Position numbers and translations under genes: made by a program
Source: DASUPK01 sp963744105
GTDB lineage: Bacteria; Actinomycetota; Thermoleophilia; Solirubrobacterales; 70-9
Assembly: GCA_963744105.1 (NCBI GenBank)
Contig: CAVUSJ010000003.1
Location: forward strand, 62,001-126,000
Length of the DNA: 64,000 nt
Reading direction: 5' to 3'
Part shown: piece by piece, positions 48,384-56,720 of the stretch
Layout: the number at the start of each line of letters is the position of its first letter
Numbering within the stretch: position 1 is the stretch's first letter
Notes under the pieces: model-generated
The model's input: the letters and a program-made list of their open reading frames with translations, nothing else
What the model was told of the DNA's origin: nothing
Database searches by the model: none

Positions 48384-48616
48384 CCACCAAGCCCCATCGC
48401 CTGCTGCTGGAACGGGTCTCCGGATACGCCGACGAGGCCGCCGCCTTCCTGCGCCGCCGCCGCCACCTTCGCAAGCCGTTCGCCAGGACCTACTACCCCG
48501 GCGGCCGCAGCTCCGCCTTCCCGGCGGATTCGGAGGAGGGGCGCGCGCTCTTCCTCGCCGCGTCGCGCGTGATCGAGGTGGCGGGGCCCCCGGGGCGGGC
48601 GAAGAGCGGCAAATGA
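48380..48616 (+). CDS. small basic protein of unknown function, coupled to tldD
   Basis: 78 residues, pI high. LLLERVSGYADEAAAFLRRR, RHLRKPFARTYYPGGRSSAF and EEGRALFLAASRVIEVAGPP show no known domain. Both ends overlap neighbours by 4 nt (ATGA), so it is made together with the roadblock protein and TldD. A TldD/E substrate or cofactor is one idea, without direct evidence. Confidence 0.6.
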   Translation: MTTKPHRLLLERVSGYADEAAAFLRRRRHLRKPFARTYYPGGRSSAFPADSEEGRALFLAASRVIEVAGPPGRAKSGK

Positions 48617-49998
48617 CGTTGGTCGACGAGGGCCTCGCCACGCGGGTGTTGGAGCGGGCGCTCTCGCGGGGCGGCGACTTCGCCGAGCTCTTCTGCGAGG
48701 ACCGCAGGGGCTTCACCCTCTCGATCGACGAGTCCCGGGTCGAGCGGCCGCAGTCCGGCAGCGAGCGCGGGGCCGGCATCCGGGTCATTGACGGCGAGGT
48801 GACGCGGTTCGCGCACGTCGACGGGCTGGCGGAGGAGAACCTGTTGCGCGCCGCCGGCGGCCTGGCCTCCGCGCTCGGCGGCGACGCAACCGAGCCGCTG
48901 GCGCTTCAGGCCGTCGCCCCGCCGCAGCTGCAGGAGATCGAGGTCGATCCGGCGGGCGTCCCGGCCGACCGCAAGGCCGGGGTCCTGAGGGAGCTCGATG
49001 AGCGGGCGCGCTCGGCGGGAGCCGAGGTTGCTCAGGCCTCGGCGAGCTACAGCGAGGGCCGCCGGCAAATCGCGGTCTTCAACTCCGAGGGCCTGGAGGC
49101 GAGCGACGACCGCACCCGGGTACGGCTCGGCGTGCAGGTCGTGGCGCGGAGGAACGGCACAGTCGAGACGGGCTTCGAGACCCTCGGCGAGCACCGCGGC
49201 TTCGAGCTGCTCGAGGGGGACCCAGCCCGGATCGCCGACGAGGCGGCGGGCAAGGCACTGAAGCTGCTCGGCGCCGACCCGGCTCCGGCCGGCGAGATGA
49301 CGGTCGTGGTCGGTGGCGGCTTCGGCGGCGTCCTCTTCCACGAGATGACGGGCCACGGCCTCGAGGCGGACGCGGTGCAGAAGGGCGCCAGCGTCTACGC
49401 CGGCATGCTGGGCGAGAAGGTCGCCCAGCCGCTGCTGAACGCCTACGACGACGGTGTCATGCCGCACGAGTGGGGGACGGGCGCGATCGACGACGAGGGC
49501 ACCCCATGCCAGCGGACCGCCGTGATCCAGGAGGGGGAGCTCACCTCCTACCTCTATGACCGGCTCCGCGCGCGGCGGGACAGCGTCTCTTCGACCGGTA
49601 ACGGGCGGCGGGCGAGCTTCCGCGACCTGCCGATCCCGCGGATGACCAACACCTACATCGAGCCCGGCGAGGCGGACCCGGAGGCGATGATCTCCGAGGT
49701 CGAGAACGGCTTCTACGCCGTCTCCTTCGGCGGCGGGCAGGTGGAGCCGGCCACCGGCGACTTCGTCTTCGGCGTCTCCGAGGGCTACCTGATCGAGGGG
49801 GGCAAGGTGACCAAGCCATGCCGCGGCGCGACGCTGATCGGCAACTGCCTCCAGGCCCTCGAGCGGATCGACGCGGTCGGGACCGACTTCGAGATGAAGA
49901 CCGGCTTCTGCGGCAAGTCCGGACAGACCGCTCCGGTCGGGACCGGCCAGGGGCACGTTCGGATCAGGGGGATGACGGTCGGCGGGACGGCGGTATGA
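48613..49998 (+). CDS. tldD: TldD metalloprotease subunit
   Basis: 461 residues from ATG 48613. FTLSIDESRVERPQSGSERG, GAGIRVIDGEVTRFAHVDGL, and the zinc site HEMTGHGLEADAVQKGASVY (HExxxH) are TldD hallmarks. LYDRLRARRDSVSSTGNGRR, PIPRMTNTYIEPGEADPEAM, FGGGQVEPATGDFVFGVSEG and IDAVGTDFEMKTGFCGKSGQ complete the family. TldD and TldE form a heterodimer that cleaves peptides, including the leader of RiPP precursors. The frame is open upstream but only because it shadows the small gene. Confidence 0.95.
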   Translation: MTLVDEGLATRVLERALSRGGDFAELFCEDRRGFTLSIDESRVERPQSGSERGAGIRVIDGEVTRFAHVDGLAEENLLRAAGGLASALGGDATEPLALQAVAPPQLQEIEVDPAGVPADRKAGVLRELDERARSAGAEVAQASASYSEGRRQIAVFNSEGLEASDDRTRVRLGVQVVARRNGTVETGFETLGEHRGFELLEGDPARIADEAAGKALKLLGADPAPAGEMTVVVGGGFGGVLFHEMTGHGLEADAVQKGASVYAGMLGEKVAQPLLNAYDDGVMPHEWGTGAIDDEGTPCQRTAVIQEGELTSYLYDRLRARRDSVSSTGNGRRASFRDLPIPRMTNTYIEPGEADPEAMISEVENGFYAVSFGGGQVEPATGDFVFGVSEGYLIEGGKVTKPCRGATLIGNCLQALERIDAVGTDFEMKTGFCGKSGQTAPVGTGQGHVRIRGMTVGGTAV

Positions 49999-51350
49999 CG
50001 GATCTCGAGGACGTCGCGCGCCGCGCCGTGGAGGCGGCCAACTCCGCGGGCGCCAGCGACGCCGAGGCCTGGAGCGAGGGCTCGAGCAGCCGGGAGGTCC
50101 GGGTCCACGCCGGCGAGGTTGAGAGCCTGACCGAGGCGAGCGGCCGCGGCGTCGGCATCCGCGCCTGGATCGGAAGCCGGACGGGCTACGCCTACGGGAC
50201 GGACCTCTCCGAAGCCGGCCTCGCCCGGCTCGCCGAGGACGCCGTCGGCGCGGCCCGGGTCGCGGACGAGGACGAGAACTCGGCCGCGCCGGAGCCCTCC
50301 GGCGAGCCCGCCGAGATCGAGGGGCTGCGAGACCCCGCGGTCGCCGGGACCGACACCGCCGAGGTGATCGAGCTGGCGAAGCGGATCGAGCGCGCCGCCC
50401 TCGATCGCGACGAGCGCGTCACCGGCGTCGAGGAGGTCGTCTACGTGGACGAGGACGGCGACGCGGCGATCGCCACCTCGCGCGGTGTGTCGGGCAGCTT
50501 CGGCGCCTCGGTCGCCTACTCGTTCCTGCAGGCGATGGCGACGCAGGACTCGGAGGTCCAGACGGGCCTCGGCTTCGCCGTCGGCCGCTCGCCGAAATCG
50601 CTCGATCCGGAGGAGATCGGGGCCGAGGCCGGGGACGAGGCAGCCTCGATGCTCGGCGCGAGCAAGCCCGCGTCGCGCACCTGCCCCGTCGTCCTCTCTG
50701 AGCGCGTCACAGCGAGCTTCGCCGGCTTCGTCGGCGGCGCCGTCTGCGCGGACGAGGTCCAGCGCGGCCGCTCTCCGTTCGCCGACCGCCTCGGCGAGGA
50801 GGTTGCGTCCTCGGCCTACGTCCTGGCGGACGACGGCATCGACCCGGGCGGGCTCGCCAGCGCGCCCTTCGACGGGGAGGGGACGCCGCGCGGGCGAACT
50901 CCGCTGCTCGGCGGCGGCAAGCTGCTGGCCTACCTGCACGACTCCTACACCGCCCGCCGCGGCGGGGCCCGCTCAACGGGCAACGCCTCCCGAGCCTCCT
51001 ACCGCTCGCCGCCCTCGGTCAGCCCGTCGAACCTGGTGCTCGAGCCGGGCGAGCTGACCCTCGAGCAGTTGCTCGAGCGGGCCGGCGACGGCGTCTACAT
51101 CACGGAGGTCGCGGGCCTCCACTCGGGAGTCAACCCGGTGACGGGCCGCTACTCGGTGGGTGCCTCCGGACGGGCGATCAGCGGCGGCGAGCTCGCCGAG
51201 CCGCTGCGCGAGTTCACGATCGCCGGTGACCTGCTGGGCACGCTCGCGGCGGTCCAGGCGGTGGGCTCCGAGACCCGCTGGGTCCCCTTCGGCGGCTCGG
51301 TGAAGACGGCGCCGATGCTGGTCGGCGAGATGGCCATCGGCGGTTCCTAG
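49995..51350 (+). CDS. tldE: TldE/PmbA protease subunit
   Basis: 451 residues from ATG 49995 (ATGA overlap with tldD). SREVRVHAGEVESLTEASGR, GVGIRAWIGSRTGYAYGTDL, LVLEPGELTLEQLLERAGDG, VYITEVAGLHSGVNPVTGRY and EPLREFTIAGDLLGTLAAVQ are the PmbA/TldE blocks. It lacks the HExxxH motif, as expected for the non-catalytic partner. Partner of the adjacent TldD in peptide or RiPP processing. Confidence 0.94.
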   Translation: MTDLEDVARRAVEAANSAGASDAEAWSEGSSSREVRVHAGEVESLTEASGRGVGIRAWIGSRTGYAYGTDLSEAGLARLAEDAVGAARVADEDENSAAPEPSGEPAEIEGLRDPAVAGTDTAEVIELAKRIERAALDRDERVTGVEEVVYVDEDGDAAIATSRGVSGSFGASVAYSFLQAMATQDSEVQTGLGFAVGRSPKSLDPEEIGAEAGDEAASMLGASKPASRTCPVVLSERVTASFAGFVGGAVCADEVQRGRSPFADRLGEEVASSAYVLADDGIDPGGLASAPFDGEGTPRGRTPLLGGGKLLAYLHDSYTARRGGARSTGNASRASYRSPPSVSPSNLVLEPGELTLEQLLERAGDGVYITEVAGLHSGVNPVTGRYSVGASGRAISGGELAEPLREFTIAGDLLGTLAAVQAVGSETRWVPFGGSVKTAPMLVGEMAIGGS

Positions 51351-51394
51351 TGGCAATGGGCCACAAGCGCCCTTTTGGCCTCAGCAGCCGCTGT

Positions 51395-51426
51395 TAGGCT
51401 CGGCGCGAACTCCAATGACCAGGAGG
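51395..51426 (+). promoter_or_regulatory. -10 box TAGGCT and Shine-Dalgarno of the HU gene
   Basis: TAGGCT (51395-51400) would start transcription near 51407, leaving a ~25-nt leader with AGGAGGAG (51421-51428) 5 nt before GTG 51434. So this highly expressed gene is leadered, unlike its neighbours. Confidence 0.5.
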
Positions 51427-51433
51427 AGATGAC

Positions 51434-51715
51434 GTGACCAAGGCTGAGTTCCTCGACGTGCTCGCAGGCGACAGCAGGATCGGCAACAAGAAGGAGGCTG
51501 GCCAGGCCGTCGATGCGGTCCTGGACGCCATCACCAGCGTCCTCCAGGGCGGGGGCGAGGTGAACTTCACCGGCTTCGGCAAGTTCGCGGTGGCCGAGCG
51601 CGGGCCGCGGCAGGGCGTGAACCCGCGCACCGGAGAACGGATCTTCATCCCGGGCGGCAAGGTGCCTCGCTTCTCCGCCGGCTCTGGACTGAAGAAGAAG
51701 GTCAAGGGCGGATAG
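51434..51715 (+). CDS. hup: HU-family DNA-binding protein
   Basis: 93 residues, GTG start. TKAEFLDVLAGDSRIGNKKE, VLDAITSVLQGGGEVNFTGF, GKFAVAERGPRQGVNPRTGE and IFIPGGKVPRFSAGSGLKKK are the HU fold with the DNA-binding arm (PRQGVNPRTG). Unlike many actinobacterial HU proteins it has no long Lys/Ala tail. It compacts the nucleoid. Its TAG stop overlaps the pyrF frame by 4 nt. Confidence 0.96.
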   Translation: MTKAEFLDVLAGDSRIGNKKEAGQAVDAVLDAITSVLQGGGEVNFTGFGKFAVAERGPRQGVNPRTGERIFIPGGKVPRFSAGSGLKKKVKGG

Positions 51716-52602
51716 CCGACCGGCCCTTCGCTGATCGCCTCGCGGCGCTCGTCTACGAGCGCCGCAGCCAGGTATGCCTGGGTCTCGACCCCGATCCGGC
51801 GAAACTCTCGCCGGAGGCGGCGCCCGATGCATCGCTGACCGATGTTGCCGATCGCGCCGCGTCGGCCGTCTACGAGCTCTGCGTCGGGCTGATCGATCAG
51901 GCGGGGCCGGCCTGCGTCGCGGTGAAGCCGCAATTCGCCTGCTTCGAGCGCCTCGGGGCGCCCGGCTGGCGGGCGCTGGCCGAAGTCTGCGCTCACGCCC
52001 AGCGCTCCGGCCTGCTGGTGGTCGCCGACGGCAAGCGCGGCGACGTGCCGGTCACCGCCAGGGCCTACGGGCAGGCTCTGGTCGGCGAGACCGAGACGCC
52101 CTGGGGCACCGTGCACGGGCTCGGCGCCGACTCCTTCACCGCCAATCCCCTGCTCGGCGAGGACGAGATCGAGGTGCTGGTCGAGGCGGCCAAGGCGGCG
52201 GGCGCCGGGATCTTCCTGCTGGTGCGCACCTCGAACCCTGGCGCGGCCCGGCTGCAGGACGCGGCACTCGGCGACCGGCCGCTGCACGAGGAGCTGGCCG
52301 CGCTGGTGGCTGAGAGCGCGCCCGAGCTAGCCGGCGAGTCGGGCCTCTCGGGGCTCGGCGCGGTGGTGGGCGCCACGGCGCCGCAGCACATGGGGCGCCT
52401 GCGCGAGCTGATGCCGGATTCGATCTTCCTGATCCCAGGGATCGGGGCGCAGGGGGGCAAGCCTGAGGACCTCGGCCCGGCGCTGGCGCCTGGGAAGCCC
52501 GCCTCCGTGCTTGTGGCGGCCTCTCGGAGCATTGCCGGGGCCGATGACCCGGCCGCCGCGGCCGAGGAGCTGCGCGAAGCCGTTTGGAGCCTCGTCACGT
52601 AA
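51712..52602 (+). CDS. pyrF: orotidine 5'-phosphate decarboxylase (type 2)
   Basis: About 296 residues. QVCLGLDPDPAKLSPEAAPD (first strand Asp), VAVKPQFACFERLGAPGWRA, LLVVADGKRGDVPVTARAYG (DxKxxD catalytic set), FTANPLLGEDEIEVLVEAAK, GIFLLVRTSNPGAARLQD and IFLIPGIGAQGGKPEDLGPA identify the type 2 PyrF. It makes UMP. The tool-chosen GTG 51922 would cut off the first strands. The frame runs back to IADRPFADRLAALVYERRSQ, beginning at ATA 51712 overlapping the HU stop (ATAG), with no ATG, GTG or TTG available. The other pyr genes are not here. Confidence 0.9.
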   Translation: MADRPFADRLAALVYERRSQVCLGLDPDPAKLSPEAAPDASLTDVADRAASAVYELCVGLIDQAGPACVAVKPQFACFERLGAPGWRALAEVCAHAQRSGLLVVADGKRGDVPVTARAYGQALVGETETPWGTVHGLGADSFTANPLLGEDEIEVLVEAAKAAGAGIFLLVRTSNPGAARLQDAALGDRPLHEELAALVAESAPELAGESGLSGLGAVVGATAPQHMGRLRELMPDSIFLIPGIGAQGGKPEDLGPALAPGKPASVLVAASRSIAGADDPAAAAEELREAVWSLVT

Positions 52603-52610
52603 GTCGGCAG

Positions 52611-52616
52611 TACCCT
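52611..52616 (+). promoter_or_regulatory. -10 box TACCCT before the LysM gene
   Basis: TACCCT is 13 nt before ATG 52630, close to but slightly farther than the usual leaderless spacing. Confidence 0.35.
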
Positions 52617-52629
52617 GTCGAGCCCTCGA

Positions 52630-52944
52630 ATGCCGGACTACAAGCCGAATCAATTCGTCCGCGTGTTCGCCGTGCTGGCCCTGATCGCAGCCGTCGTCCT
52701 GGTGGTAGTCGTCGTGGCGACTTCGAATGGCGGAGGCAGCGGCGACAGCGGTAGCTCGCACAAGCCCCACATCAGCAAGGAGGGGCGGAGGGCCATCCAC
52801 AAGGGCGTCTGGGTCGTCCACGCCGGCGACACGCTGGGGGAGATCTCCTTGAAGACCGGCATCGACGTGACCACCCTTCAGACGCTCAACCCGAACATCG
52901 ATCCGCAGACCCTGCTCGAGGGCCAGCGGATAGCGTTGCGCTGA
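52630..52944 (+). CDS. membrane-anchored LysM protein
   Basis: 104 residues: a short cytoplasmic head (MPDYKPNQFVR), one membrane helix (VFAVLALIAAVVLVVVVVAT), a Gly/Ser linker, and one LysM domain (VWVVHAGDTLGEISLKTGID, LQTLNPNIDPQTLLEGQRIA). LysM binds peptidoglycan glycan strands, so the protein sits outside the membrane on the wall. It lies between pyrF and the D,D-carboxypeptidase, 2 nt before the latter, so it may be part of a wall-maturation unit. Confidence 0.85.
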   Translation: MPDYKPNQFVRVFAVLALIAAVVLVVVVVATSNGGGSGDSGSSHKPHISKEGRRAIHKGVWVVHAGDTLGEISLKTGIDVTTLQTLNPNIDPQTLLEGQRIALR

Positions 52945-52946
52945 CC

Positions 52947-54314
52947 GTGGCGGGAATGGAACGCAGGCGGGACAGGGGTGGCGTACGCATGGTCGTGGCG
53001 CTCGTGCTCGCGGTCCTGCTGATCGGCCCGGTCGCCTCAGCGACGGCCTCCAACGGCCCGAGGCTCGACGCGAAGGCGTGGACCCTGATCGACCCACGGG
53101 ACGACTCGGTCATCGCGAGCAAGGCGCCGAACAAGCGACTGCCGATCGCCAGTACCACCAAGCTGATGACGGCGTACCTGGCGCTGAAGAACCTGAAGCC
53201 GAACCAGATGATCACGGCGCCGGGTTACAGCCCGAGCAACCCTGCCGAGATCACGCTCGGGCTCCGCGCGGGGGAGCGGATGAGGGTTCGCGACCTGCTC
53301 TATGGCCTCCTCCTGCCGAGTGCCTCCGACGCCGCCGAGACCCTGGCGGTAGGCGTCGCCGGCTCGGTCCCGGCCTTCGTGCAGCGGATGAACCAGGCGG
53401 CGCGGCGGCTCGGCCTGGCGGACACTCATTACGCCAACCCGATCGGCCTGGACGCTCCCGACAACTACTCGAGCGCCCACGACCTGGTCACGCTCGCCTC
53501 GATCGACCTCAGGAACAAGCTCTTCGCGCGGATCGTGAACACCCCGGCCGCCACGCTCCACAGCGGCGATCACCCGCGGACCGTGACCAGCCGCGACACG
53601 CTGCTCGAGTCCGTGCCCTGGATCAACGGCGTGAAGACGGGCCACACCCTCGGGGCCGGCTACGTGCTGGTCGGCTCCGGCACGCAGGATTCGACCACGC
53701 TGATCTCGGTGGTGCTCGGGACCTCGAGCGAGGCCTCCCGCGACGCCGACACGCTGAAGCTCCTCCAGTACGGGTTCTCGCTCTACCACTCGGTGCAGCC
53801 CGTCCATCAGGGCCAGCAGCTCGCCGATCCGAAGCTCGACTACCGCAGCGACCATCTCTCGCTGGTCGCGCAGCGGGCCCTTCCGGTGAACGTCCGCCAG
53901 GGGCAGCACGTCACGACCCGGATCACCGCGCCCGGTGAGATCAGCGGCGCGGTGAAGCAGGGGCAGGTCCTCGGCCACGTCACGGTGAGCGTCGACGGCA
54001 AGCCGGCGGCCGGCAGCCCGCTGGTGGCCGCTCACGCCGTGGGCGCGGCCACGCTCTTCGACAAGGTGACCTCCTTTGCGAAGAATCCGATCCTTCTCCT
54101 GGTGGTGGGGGCGATCGTGATACTCCTAGGTGTGCTGCTGACGAGACGAAGGCACGGGGCGAGCGAGCCGAAGCCGGTTGCCCCGCAGGCCAGCGCCAAC
54201 GGCAGCGGGCGGCAGGCCCCGAGACAGCGGACCCCGGAAGAGAGGCGCAGGATGCACGAGGAGAGAATGCGCAGGAGGCGCGAGAGGGCGAAACGGCAGG
54301 GAGGCACCGAATGA
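52947..54314 (+). CDS. dacA: D-alanyl-D-alanine carboxypeptidase (DacA-like, S11)
   Basis: 455 residues. A signal peptide (VVALVLAVLLIGPVASATAS) precedes the penicillin-binding fold: SxxK is STTK in RLPIASTTKLMTAYLAL, the second motif is PSASDAAETLAVGV (SAS instead of the usual SxN), and KTG is WINGVKTGHTLGAGYVL. Residues ~300-370 form a C-terminal beta domain. A membrane helix (FAKNPILLLVVGAIVILLGV, ~380) and a basic, Arg-rich tail follow. It trims peptidoglycan pentapeptides outside the membrane. GTG start; 2-nt gap from the LysM gene, ATGA overlap with the kinase downstream. Confidence 0.9.
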   Translation: MAGMERRRDRGGVRMVVALVLAVLLIGPVASATASNGPRLDAKAWTLIDPRDDSVIASKAPNKRLPIASTTKLMTAYLALKNLKPNQMITAPGYSPSNPAEITLGLRAGERMRVRDLLYGLLLPSASDAAETLAVGVAGSVPAFVQRMNQAARRLGLADTHYANPIGLDAPDNYSSAHDLVTLASIDLRNKLFARIVNTPAATLHSGDHPRTVTSRDTLLESVPWINGVKTGHTLGAGYVLVGSGTQDSTTLISVVLGTSSEASRDADTLKLLQYGFSLYHSVQPVHQGQQLADPKLDYRSDHLSLVAQRALPVNVRQGQHVTTRITAPGEISGAVKQGQVLGHVTVSVDGKPAAGSPLVAAHAVGAATLFDKVTSFAKNPILLLVVGAIVILLGVLLTRRRHGASEPKPVAPQASANGSGRQAPRQRTPEERRRMHEERMRRRRERAKRQGGTE

Positions 54315-55270
54315 TCCTCACCGTCACCCTCAACGCGGCGATCGACCGCACCGTCGCCGTTCCCAGCTTCCGGCAGGGTCACCGCCACCGCGCCGTCGAG
54401 GCGAGCACCGTCGCCGGCGGTAAGGGCGTCAACGTGGCGCGCGCTCTCAAGCTCCTCGACCGCCCGGTGATCGCCACGGGCCTCGCCGGCGGACCCACCG
54501 GCGCCCGGCTGATGGAGCGGCTCGCCGAGGAGTCCATCCTCACCGACTTCACCTGGATCGCGGGCGAGTCCCGTACCAACCTCGCCGTCGTCGACCCGAC
54601 CTCCGGCGAGCAGACCGAGATCAACGAACGCGGCCCCGAGGTGAGCGCCGAGGAGCTCGAGCGCTTCCTCGAGAAGCTGCTCTACCTGGCGCGCGGCGCC
54701 CGCATCGTGGCGATGGCCGGCAGCCTGCCACCGTCCGTGCCGCCGGCCTTCTCCGCCCGTGTGGTCGAGGAGCTCAAGACGCTCGGCGTGGAGACGATCG
54801 TCGACACCGAGGGCGAGCCGCTGCTCGCCTCGCTCCGGGCGGGCCCCGCGGCGGTGACCCCGAACGTCCGCGAGGCCGAGGGCGCCGTGGGCCACGAGTT
54901 CAACGACCGCGAGGACGCGCTGCTCGGCCTCCGCAGCCTCGTCGAGCTCGGAGCCACCGACGCCGTGATCACGCGGCCCGAGGGCTGCGTCGCCTCGCTG
55001 CTCGGCTCGGACGACCAGCGCCACGCGTACGAGGTGACCGCGCCCTCCGTCGAGCCGGTGGCGACCGTCGGCTCCGGTGACGCCTTCCTCGCCGGCTTCG
55101 TCGCCGCTCGCTATGACGGCCGCACGCCGGAGGAGTGCCTGCGCTTCGCGGTCGCCTGCGGCGCCGAGTCGACGCATCACTTCGGCGCGGGCAGCATCGA
55201 CCCCGCCGAGATCGAGCGGCTGCTCCCCGGGGTCGAGGCGCGCGAGCTCGAAGCGCCGGCCACTGTCTAG
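54311..55270 (+). CDS. PfkB-family sugar-phosphate kinase (FruK/LacC-like)
   Basis: 319 residues. MILTVTLNAAIDRTVAVPSF is the 1-phosphofructokinase/tagatose-6-P kinase opening, VAGGKGVNVARALKLLDRPV the substrate loop, and VGSGDAFLAGFVAARYDGRT the PfkB ATP site with the catalytic Asp (GSGDA). ARIVAMAGSLPPSVPPAF and VDTEGEPLLASLRAGPAAVT are also typical. It phosphorylates fructose-1-P, tagatose-6-P or fructose-6-P. No PTS genes are next to it. It is coupled to the carboxypeptidase gene (ATGA). Confidence 0.85.
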   Translation: MILTVTLNAAIDRTVAVPSFRQGHRHRAVEASTVAGGKGVNVARALKLLDRPVIATGLAGGPTGARLMERLAEESILTDFTWIAGESRTNLAVVDPTSGEQTEINERGPEVSAEELERFLEKLLYLARGARIVAMAGSLPPSVPPAFSARVVEELKTLGVETIVDTEGEPLLASLRAGPAAVTPNVREAEGAVGHEFNDREDALLGLRSLVELGATDAVITRPEGCVASLLGSDDQRHAYEVTAPSVEPVATVGSGDAFLAGFVAARYDGRTPEECLRFAVACGAESTHHFGAGSIDPAEIERLLPGVEARELEAPATV

Positions 55271-55290
55271 CGGCCACCAGGCCGCCGCAT

Positions 55291-55340
55291 CACGAGCGAG
55301 GGGCGAAGCCCCGAGCGGTTATATGAGGCGGCCGCTCGTG
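55291..55340. repeat. REP-like intergenic element, copy B
   Basis: CACGAGCGAGGGGCGAAGCC begins the element. An inner GGGGC-GAA-GCCCC hairpin is flanked by GAGCGA and GAGCGG, and a nested CGAGCGG/CCGCTCG pair (55312-55318, 55332-55338) follows. The core GAGCGA.GGGCG.AGCCC..GAGCG matches copy A at 45457-45513. The rest of this 244-nt gap holds only the terminator below. Confidence 0.45.
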
Positions 55341-55465
55341 GCCGCGACTTGACTGCGAACCCGCATTCAGCGGGGATCGCCTCGAAGGGAGCGGGTTTAC
55401 CGCTGTTATCCTCAACAGGGCGTTGGTGTGTGACCTCCGAAACGCCGCTAGCATCGCATTTCCGG

Positions 55466-55486
55466 CCCCGCGACGCGGGGTTTTTT
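55466..55486 (+). terminator. Rho-independent terminator before guaB3
   Basis: CCCCGC-GAC-GCGGGG followed at once by six T residues. It ends transcription from upstream, and the guaB3 -10 box TAGGGT starts only 16 nt later. It is the clearest intrinsic terminator in the window. Confidence 0.85.
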
Positions 55487-55502
55487 CGTCCGCGAACGAA
55501 CG

Positions 55503-55508
55503 TAGGGT
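55503..55508 (+). promoter_or_regulatory. -10 box TAGGGT before guaB3
   Basis: TAGGGT is 6 nt before ATG 55515, right after the terminator; leaderless layout. Confidence 0.5.
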
Positions 55509-55514
55509 GAGGCA

Positions 55515-56720
55515 ATGGAAGTAGAGATCGGCCGCGGCAAGAAGGGCCGCAGGGCATACGGCTTCGATGACATCGCGATCGTCCCCTCCCGGCGGACTCG
55601 CGACCCCGACGACATCGACATCACCTGGACCCTGGGTCCATACCGCTTCGAGTTGCCTCTGCTCGCCTCGGCGATGGACGGCGTCGTCAGCCCGAAGACC
55701 GCCGGCCTGATCGGCCAGCTGGGCGGGCTCGGCGTCCTCAACCTGGAGGGCATCTGGTCCCGTTACGAGAACGCGGACGAGAAGCTCGACGAGATCGCCG
55801 CGGCGCCGAAGCCGGTCGCCACGAAGATCATGCAGGAGATCTACGCGGAGCCGGTCAAGGCCGAGCTGATCGCGAAGCGCGTCGAGGAGATCAAGGCCGC
55901 CGGCGCCGTCGCCTGCGGGTCGCTCACCCCGCAGAAGGTGACCGAGTACTACGAGACCGCTCTCGAGGCTGGTCTCGACATCCTCGTCGTTCAGGGCACC
56001 GTGATCTCGGCCGAGCACGTCTCGACGCAGACGGAGCCGCTCAACCTGAAGCAGTTCATCGCCGACCTGGACGTGCCCTGCGTCGTCGGCGGCTGCGCCT
56101 CCTACAACACCGGCCTCCACCTGATGCGAACCGGCGCCGTCGGCGTCCTGGTCGGCGTCGGGCCCGGCGCCGCCTGCACCACGCGCGGCGTCCTCGGGAT
56201 CGGCGTGCCGCAGGCGACGGCGATCGCCGATGTGGCCGCCGCCCGCAGTCAGCACATGATGGAGACGGGCAACTACTGCAACGTGATCGCCGACGGCGGC
56301 ATGCGGACCGGCGGCGACGTCTCCAAGGCCATCGCCGTGGGCGCCGACGCCGTGATGATCGGCTCGCCGCTCGCGCGCGCCAAGGAGGCCCCCGGCCGCG
56401 GCTTCCACTGGGGCATGGCGACCTTCCATCCCTCGCTGCCGCGCGGCGCGCGCGTCACGACTCACCAGGACGGCACGCTCGAGGAGATCCTCATGGGACC
56501 GGCCCAGGAGAACGACGGCACCTTCAACCTGATGGGCGCGCTGCGGACCTCGATGGCGACCACCGGCTACGCCGACATCCCCGAGTTCCACCGCGCCGAG
56601 GTGATGGTCGCGCCGGCCCTGATGTCCGAGGGCAAGCAGCTCCAGCGCGAGCAGTCGGTCGGCATGGGCTCGAACGGGCGGGCCACGGTCGCGGCGGCGG
56701 TGGCCGTCAGCGATGACTGA
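55515..56720 (+). CDS. guaB: GuaB3-type IMP dehydrogenase, no CBS domains
   Basis: 401 residues, the length of GuaB3 rather than of the ~500-residue GuaB2. RAYGFDDIAIVPSRRTRDPD, LPLLASAMDGVVSPKTAGLI, GGCASYNTGLHLMRTGAVGV, GVGPGAACTTRGVLGIGVPQ (catalytic Cys loop) and NVIADGGMRTGGDVSKAIAV (IMP phosphate site) are present, and there is no Bateman insert. It would oxidise IMP to XMP; GuaB3 proteins have been shown to be active in at least one bacterium. guaA follows in the same unit, with an 8-nt overlap. Confidence 0.9.
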   Translation: MEVEIGRGKKGRRAYGFDDIAIVPSRRTRDPDDIDITWTLGPYRFELPLLASAMDGVVSPKTAGLIGQLGGLGVLNLEGIWSRYENADEKLDEIAAAPKPVATKIMQEIYAEPVKAELIAKRVEEIKAAGAVACGSLTPQKVTEYYETALEAGLDILVVQGTVISAEHVSTQTEPLNLKQFIADLDVPCVVGGCASYNTGLHLMRTGAVGVLVGVGPGAACTTRGVLGIGVPQATAIADVAAARSQHMMETGNYCNVIADGGMRTGGDVSKAIAVGADAVMIGSPLARAKEAPGRGFHWGMATFHPSLPRGARVTTHQDGTLEEILMGPAQENDGTFNLMGALRTSMATTGYADIPEFHRAEVMVAPALMSEGKQLQREQSVGMGSNGRATVAAAVAVSDD

